Under the pieces are notes generated by a model that was not told the DNA's origin, did no database searches, and worked only from the letters and a program-made list of their open reading frames with translations. A stretch of DNA of 8,375 bases from Rhodobacteraceae bacterium UBA6236 (lineage in GTDB: Bacteria; Pseudomonadota; Alphaproteobacteria; Rhodobacterales; Rhodobacteraceae). Both the position numbers and the translations under genes were made by a program. Each line of letters starts with the position of its first letter. The first letter of the stretch is position 1. The stretch lies in NCBI GenBank assembly GCA_002440945.1, contig DJWG01000033.1, positions 1 to 8,375 on the forward strand, given 5' to 3'. Shown here piece by piece: positions 5,906-8,375 of the stretch.

Positions 5906-6823
5906 TCAGAGCTTCAACATCGGGATGATCTGCTTCTTGCGGCTCATGATGCCGGGAAGCACGATCGTATCGCCTGAAACCTTCGCGCCGAAGGAGGCTT
6001 CGGCCAGCTGGCGCACCAGGTCGTTCGGCACCAGAAGCGTCGCTTCTTCGCGCAGGATGTCGATGATGAACAGCAGCACCTGGTCGGCGCCATCCTCGGT
6101 GGCGACGCCCGGCATCGACTGCATCAGGCTGTCCTTGCGCGCAAGAAGCGTGGCGGGCGAAGTGGTTTCCAGCACCGATACCCGCAGTTCTTTCCCGGCG
6201 ACGTTGTATTCCTTGCTGTCCATGCGCAGCAGTTCAACGTCGGAAAAGGCCGAGACATCGGACTTGGCCGCGAAAAGTTCCGCCGCATAATCGGGGATCG
6301 AGATGCCCAGGTCGCGCGCCAGGCCTTCGGCCACCTCGCGGTCATGGGGCGTGGTGGTCGGGCTGCGGAATTCCAGCGTGTCCGACAGGATGCAGGACAG
6401 CATGGCGCATTTGATCGCCTCGGGCATCCTTGCCGCATCGGCGCCCATCAGGTCGTGCATGACGGTCGCGGTGCAGGCCAGCGGGCGCACCGTGATGTCG
6501 ATCGGGGTCCGGGTCTTCAGACCGCCCGCCAGCATGTGGTGGTCGATGATCTGGAGGATATTGGCCTCGTTGATCGAGGGCGGAAGTTCGGCCGGGTTGT
6601 TGGTGTCGACGATCACGACGTCCTCGCCCGCGGCCAGGTCGGAAATGATTTCGGGCTTCGGGAGGTTCCAGCGCTTCAGCACGAAGGCCGCTTCGGTATT
6701 GGGTTCGCCCAGCAGCACCGGCTTGGCCGGGGTGCCCTTCACCTCGGTCAGGTACCAGGCCCAGATGATGGGCGAGCCGGTGGAATCGGTGTCGGGGGAT
6801 TTGTGGCCAAGAACCTTGATCAT
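5906..6823 (-). CDS. ppaC: Manganese-dependent (family II) inorganic pyrophosphatase
   Basis: The 305-residue cytosolic enzyme hydrolyses pyrophosphate to phosphate, pulling forward nucleic-acid, PRPP-using and amino-acid activation reactions. It is a DHH-family phosphoesterase. Metal-binding motifs are GHKSPDTDS (6-14; His7, Asp11, Asp13), VDTNN with Asp73, IIDHH (92-96; His95 and His96) and SDTLEF with Asp148. The C-terminal DHHA2 domain ends with GIMSRKKQIIP (291-301), whose Ser-Arg-Lys-Lys binds substrate phosphate. Length matches the short, CBS-free form, so adenine-nucleotide control through CBS domains is not expected. The start at 6823 has GGAG at a good spacing, a near-consensus promoter upstream and a hairpin downstream, suggesting a single-gene unit. 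Every metal ligand expected from characterised family II enzymes is present. Confidence 0.96.
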   Translation of the reverse strand: MIKVLGHKSPDTDSTGSPIIWAWYLTEVKGTPAKPVLLGEPNTEAAFVLKRWNLPKPEIISDLAAGEDVVIVDTNNPAELPPSINEANILQIIDHHMLAGGLKTRTPIDITVRPLACTATVMHDLMGADAARMPEAIKCAMLSCILSDTLEFRSPTTTPHDREVAEGLARDLGISIPDYAAELFAAKSDVSAFSDVELLRMDSKEYNVAGKELRVSVLETTSPATLLARKDSLMQSMPGVATEDGADQVLLFIIDILREEATLLVPNDLVRQLAEASFGAKVSGDTIVLPGIMSRKKQIIPMLKL

Positions 6824-6861
6824 GGTCGGGCTCCGTTCTGAAAAGGGCTGATCTCGCGCGC

Positions 6862-6890
6862 TTTATAGGCGCTGGCGGAAGGGTTGTCAC
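6862..6890 (-). promoter_or_regulatory. Sigma-70-type promoter of ppaC
   Basis: Read on the minus strand, GTGACA (6890-6885), a 17-base spacer and TATAAA (6867-6862) match the TTGACA/TATAAT consensus at five of six bases each, with the ideal spacing. This would start transcription near 6855, leaving a leader of about 30 bases before the ppaC ATG. A 7-base inverted repeat, GCGCTGG (6869-6875) and CCAGCGC (6890-6896), places one arm in the spacer and the other at the upstream edge of the -35 box. It could be an operator, or chance in GC-rich sequence. Confidence 0.65.
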
Positions 6891-6915
6891 CAGCGCGCCG
6901 CAATGCAGCAATTGT

Positions 6916-7947
6916 TCAGAAATCCTGCTGGCGGATTTCGTAACCCACTTCCGCCAAAAGGTTCAGAAGGCCCCTGTGCCCCGCCAGATGACCGGCCCCC
7001 ACGGCGACGACCAGCGTCCGGCCCGGCGCCTCGGCGAGGATACGGTCCATCCAGGCTTCGTTGCGCTTGTAGATCAACGCCTCCTCCATCAGCGCAAGAT
7101 CGGCCTCGGCCTTCCTGGGGTCCTTGGCCGTGTCAATCGAGATCTGGCGCGAGATTTCCCAGATCAGGCGGTGTTCCTGGCGGAAATAGGCGTCCTTCAT
7201 GGTGGTCAGCAGGTCGGTGGCCATCGGCGCCGTGGTCAGGGCCGAACGGACCATCTCAAGCTGATCGTCGGGCGACAGGCTGCCGAAAAGACGGAACACC
7301 GTGTCATGCGGTTCCAGCGCGCGGGTGGGCGTGCCCATCTCGTGCGCGGCGGTCATGATCAGGTGGTCAAGGCCCGCCGCGCCTTCCGACATCGGCGTCG
7401 CGGCGCAGGGCGGCATCGACAGGATCATGGTCACATACCAGGGCTGGAACTTCGCGGCAAAGATCCCGGGGATGCCGCGCAGGCCCATTTCGGCCTTGAG
7501 GTTTTCCCATTCCTCGGGCGGAAGCCGGTCGGGCAGGGTCGGGCCGGTGACGAACAACATCTCGGGCTTGCGGGACATGTCGTCTTTCAGCTGCGCCAGC
7601 TCGGCCTCGGTCGCTTCCAGAAGCACCACATCCGCCTTGTGGAGGGTCGGCATGAGCTTGCGCATATGCGCGTTCATCCGCGGATCGAACATGTGGAAGG
7701 TGCCGATCACATGGATGGTGCTGTCGCCCTTCGTGGCCTGCCAGTGGTTCCCGGCCGGAAACGGAACCGCCTTCGTGGCCGCAGTCAGTTCAGCACGCGC
7801 CTCGGCGGACATGCTCCGATAAAGATCGACGCCCGTGCAGCTGTCGGCCCCCGTGGTTTCAGCCCGCAGAGGCGCGGCCAGCATCAGCCCGCCGAGGATC
7901 GCCGGAATCAGGGCCAGGGAAAAGCGGGACAGAATGCGGTGCAGCAT
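6916..7947 (-). CDS. Exported TraB/GumN family protein
   Basis: The 343-residue protein matches the TraB/GumN (PrgY/Tiki-like) family, whose animal Tiki members are membrane-tethered metalloproteases; bacterial functions are largely unknown. Residues 1-29 are a signal peptide: positive start (MLHRILSR), hydrophobic core (FSLALIPAILGGLMLAA), likely cut after PLRA. The mature protein should therefore be periplasmic or secreted. The family's GTxH motif is GTFH (82-85), a conserved Glu lies in LLEAT (Glu111), and the second GxxH is GAGH (317-320), followed by GLLNLLAEVGYEI, a typical ending. The frame stays open to a GTG at 8004, but the ATG at 7947 is preferred: it gives a clean signal peptide and has AGGA six bases upstream. 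It is divergent from groES and has no obvious operon partner; ppaC follows with its own promoter. Confidence 0.85.
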   Translation of the reverse strand: MLHRILSRFSLALIPAILGGLMLAAPLRAETTGADSCTGVDLYRSMSAEARAELTAATKAVPFPAGNHWQATKGDSTIHVIGTFHMFDPRMNAHMRKLMPTLHKADVVLLEATEAELAQLKDDMSRKPEMLFVTGPTLPDRLPPEEWENLKAEMGLRGIPGIFAAKFQPWYVTMILSMPPCAATPMSEGAAGLDHLIMTAAHEMGTPTRALEPHDTVFRLFGSLSPDDQLEMVRSALTTAPMATDLLTTMKDAYFRQEHRLIWEISRQISIDTAKDPRKAEADLALMEEALIYKRNEAWMDRILAEAPGRTLVVAVGAGHLAGHRGLLNLLAEVGYEIRQQDF

Positions 7948-7989
7948 GGAATTTCCTGAAAAAGCCTTTCCGCAAACTTGGCATGAAGG

Positions 7990-8034
7990 GGCCCGTTTTT
8001 CCACCCCGGGCGGCAGGCCTGACGAAAACGGGCC
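7990..8034. repeat. Perfect 10-base inverted repeat between the TraB-type gene and the groES promoter
   Basis: GGCCCGTTTT (7990-7999) and AAAACGGGCC (8025-8034) are exact reverse complements separated by 25 bases. The spacer holds two further small palindromes, CCCGGG (8005-8010) and CAGGCCTG (8014-8021). The element ends 13 bases before the groES -35 box and begins 42 bases upstream of the TraB-type ATG. No T-run follows it on either strand, and both flanking genes point away from it, so a terminator is unlikely. A regulator-binding site or a cruciform is possible. Confidence 0.5.
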
Positions 8035-8047
8035 GGGCGCGATTCTG

Positions 8048-8076
8048 TTGACTCGCGCGGCAGGGCGGCCTATCTA
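8048..8076 (+). promoter_or_regulatory. groES promoter
   Basis: TTGACT (8048-8053), a 17-base spacer and TATCTA (8071-8076) form a sigma-70-like promoter with a strong -35 and a weak -10. The same bases also fit the alphaproteobacterial heat-shock promoter pattern CTTG, 17-18 bases, CyTATnT: GTTG (8047-8050), 18 bases, CCTATCT (8069-8075), with one mismatch. Either reading starts transcription at about 8083, at the left edge of the CIRCE element. Confidence 0.65.
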
Positions 8077-8084
8077 CCGTGCCG

Positions 8085-8111
8085 TTAGCACTCGCACCTG
8101 CTGAGTGCTAA
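8085..8111 (+). promoter_or_regulatory. CIRCE element (HrcA operator) of groES
   Basis: TTAGCACTC (8085-8093), nine bases, GAGTGCTAA (8103-8111) is an exact match to the CIRCE consensus. The arms extend three more bases on each side (CCG and CGG), giving a 12-base perfect dyad at 8082-8114. CIRCE is the binding site of the repressor HrcA, which blocks groESL transcription at normal temperature and needs GroEL for its own activity. Its place right at the predicted start of transcription fits simple repression, and the hairpin also lies in the 5' leader of the mRNA. Confidence 0.97.
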
Positions 8112-8137
8112 CGGTGAGATGAAACCTGGAACCTAAT

Positions 8138-8143
8138 GGGAGA
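8138..8143 (+). promoter_or_regulatory. groES ribosome binding site
   Basis: GGGAGA lies eight bases before the groES ATG and fixes that start. It follows the CIRCE hairpin by 23 bases, so the ribosome site is free of the stem. Confidence 0.7.
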
Positions 8144-8151
8144 GTTACCAG

Positions 8152-8375
8152 ATGGCTTTCAAACCGCTGCATGACCGCGTGCTGGTCCGCCGCGTCCAGT
8201 CGGAAGACAAGACCAAGGGCGGCCTGATCATCCCCGACAGCGCCAAGGAAAAACCGGCCGAGGGCGAAGTCGTCTCCTGCGGCGAAGGCGCCCGCAAGGA
8301 TTCGGGTGAGCTGATCGCACCGTCGGTGAAAGCGGGCGACCGGATCCTGTTCGGCAAGTGGTCGGGCACCGAAGT
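8152..8375 (+). CDS. groES: Co-chaperonin GroES (10 kDa), N-terminal part, cut by window edge
   Basis: GroES is the heptameric lid of the GroEL folding chamber in the cytosol. The first 74 codons are present out of a usual 95 or so. The opening [14 protein letters not shown] (2-15) is the family signature. The mobile loop (about 17-33) contains the Leu-Ile-Ile tripeptide (25-27) that docks on Gro[19 protein letters not shown] (36-52) is the roof-loop region, followed by [16 protein letters not shown]. It is preceded by a promoter, a perfect CIRCE operator and a good Shine-Dalgarno, so it is heat-shock regulated. groEL is expected just beyond the right edge, though this is not seen here. Confidence 0.98.
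   Translation, partial: MAFKPLHDRVLVRRVQSEDKTKGGLIIPDSAKEKPAEGEVVSCGEGARKDSGELIAPSVKAGDRILFGKWSGTE

Noticed and set aside
7948..8004. GTG start adding 19 residues to the TraB/GumN protein
   Set aside because: The added residues would bury the signal peptide, and the ATG at 7947 has a good Shine-Dalgarno.
1..8375. CRISPR array, insertion sequence, prophage, toxin-antitoxin or defence system
   Set aside because: No evenly spaced repeats, terminal inverted repeats with a transposase, tRNA genes or related protein families were seen; the content is ordinary chromosomal housekeeping.

Overview
The window reads as a chromosomal, housekeeping stretch from a GC-rich alphaproteobacterium, most likely a member of the Rhodobacteraceae (Rhodobacterales). 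The reasons are the strong G/C third-position bias in every real gene, the DxWGxxHxG type of HAD-IIA hydrolase beside a MaoC-type hydratase and ribF, and a perfect CIRCE operator in front of groES. The genus cannot be fixed by eye. I see no insertion sequence, phage gene, CRISPR array, tRNA or rRNA. Genes are densely packed, and no gene-free stretch exceeds about 205 bases.

Layout. At 1-319 (-) is the N-terminal third of PRPP synthetase (prs), running off the left edge. Divergent from it, 424-1835 (+), is a translationally overlapping pair: a 2-hydroxychromene-2-carboxylate isomerase-like (kappa GST/DsbA fold) protein and an alpha/beta hydrolase. The pair ends in a 14-base tail-to-tail overlap with the next group. 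All genes from 6823 down to 1822 lie on the minus strand. In transcription order they are Mn-dependent family II pyrophosphatase (ppaC), a HAD-IIA hydrolase, a MaoC-like hydratase, ribF, a UPF0260/YkgJ-type cysteine-cluster protein, and a low-specificity L-threonine aldolase joined to the previous gene by a TGATG stop/start overlap. Then comes an exported TraB/GumN-family protein at 6916-7947 (-). Head-to-head with it, the right edge holds the first 74 codons of groES (+), with a readable promoter and CIRCE element.

How the genes relate. Most products are independent housekeeping enzymes: nucleotide precursor supply (prs), pyrophosphate removal (ppaC), flavin cofactors (ribF), amino-acid breakdown (threonine aldolase) and protein folding (groES). 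Likely transcription units are the isomerase-hydrolase pair, MaoC-ribF (27 bases apart, or 21 if the upstream GTG is used), YkgJ-threonine aldolase, ppaC alone (good promoter and terminator), HAD, TraB, and groES(-groEL). Terminator-like hairpins follow ppaC and ribF.

I find no convincing new multi-gene system. The observations most worth checking are non-coding: an AT-rich dyad before the MaoC-ribF unit, a perfect 10-base inverted repeat between the TraB gene and the groES promoter, and a T-rich 3'-end motif after ribF that may recur across the genome. Among the proteins, the TraB/GumN protein and the unplaced isomerase-hydrolase pair have the least certain roles.
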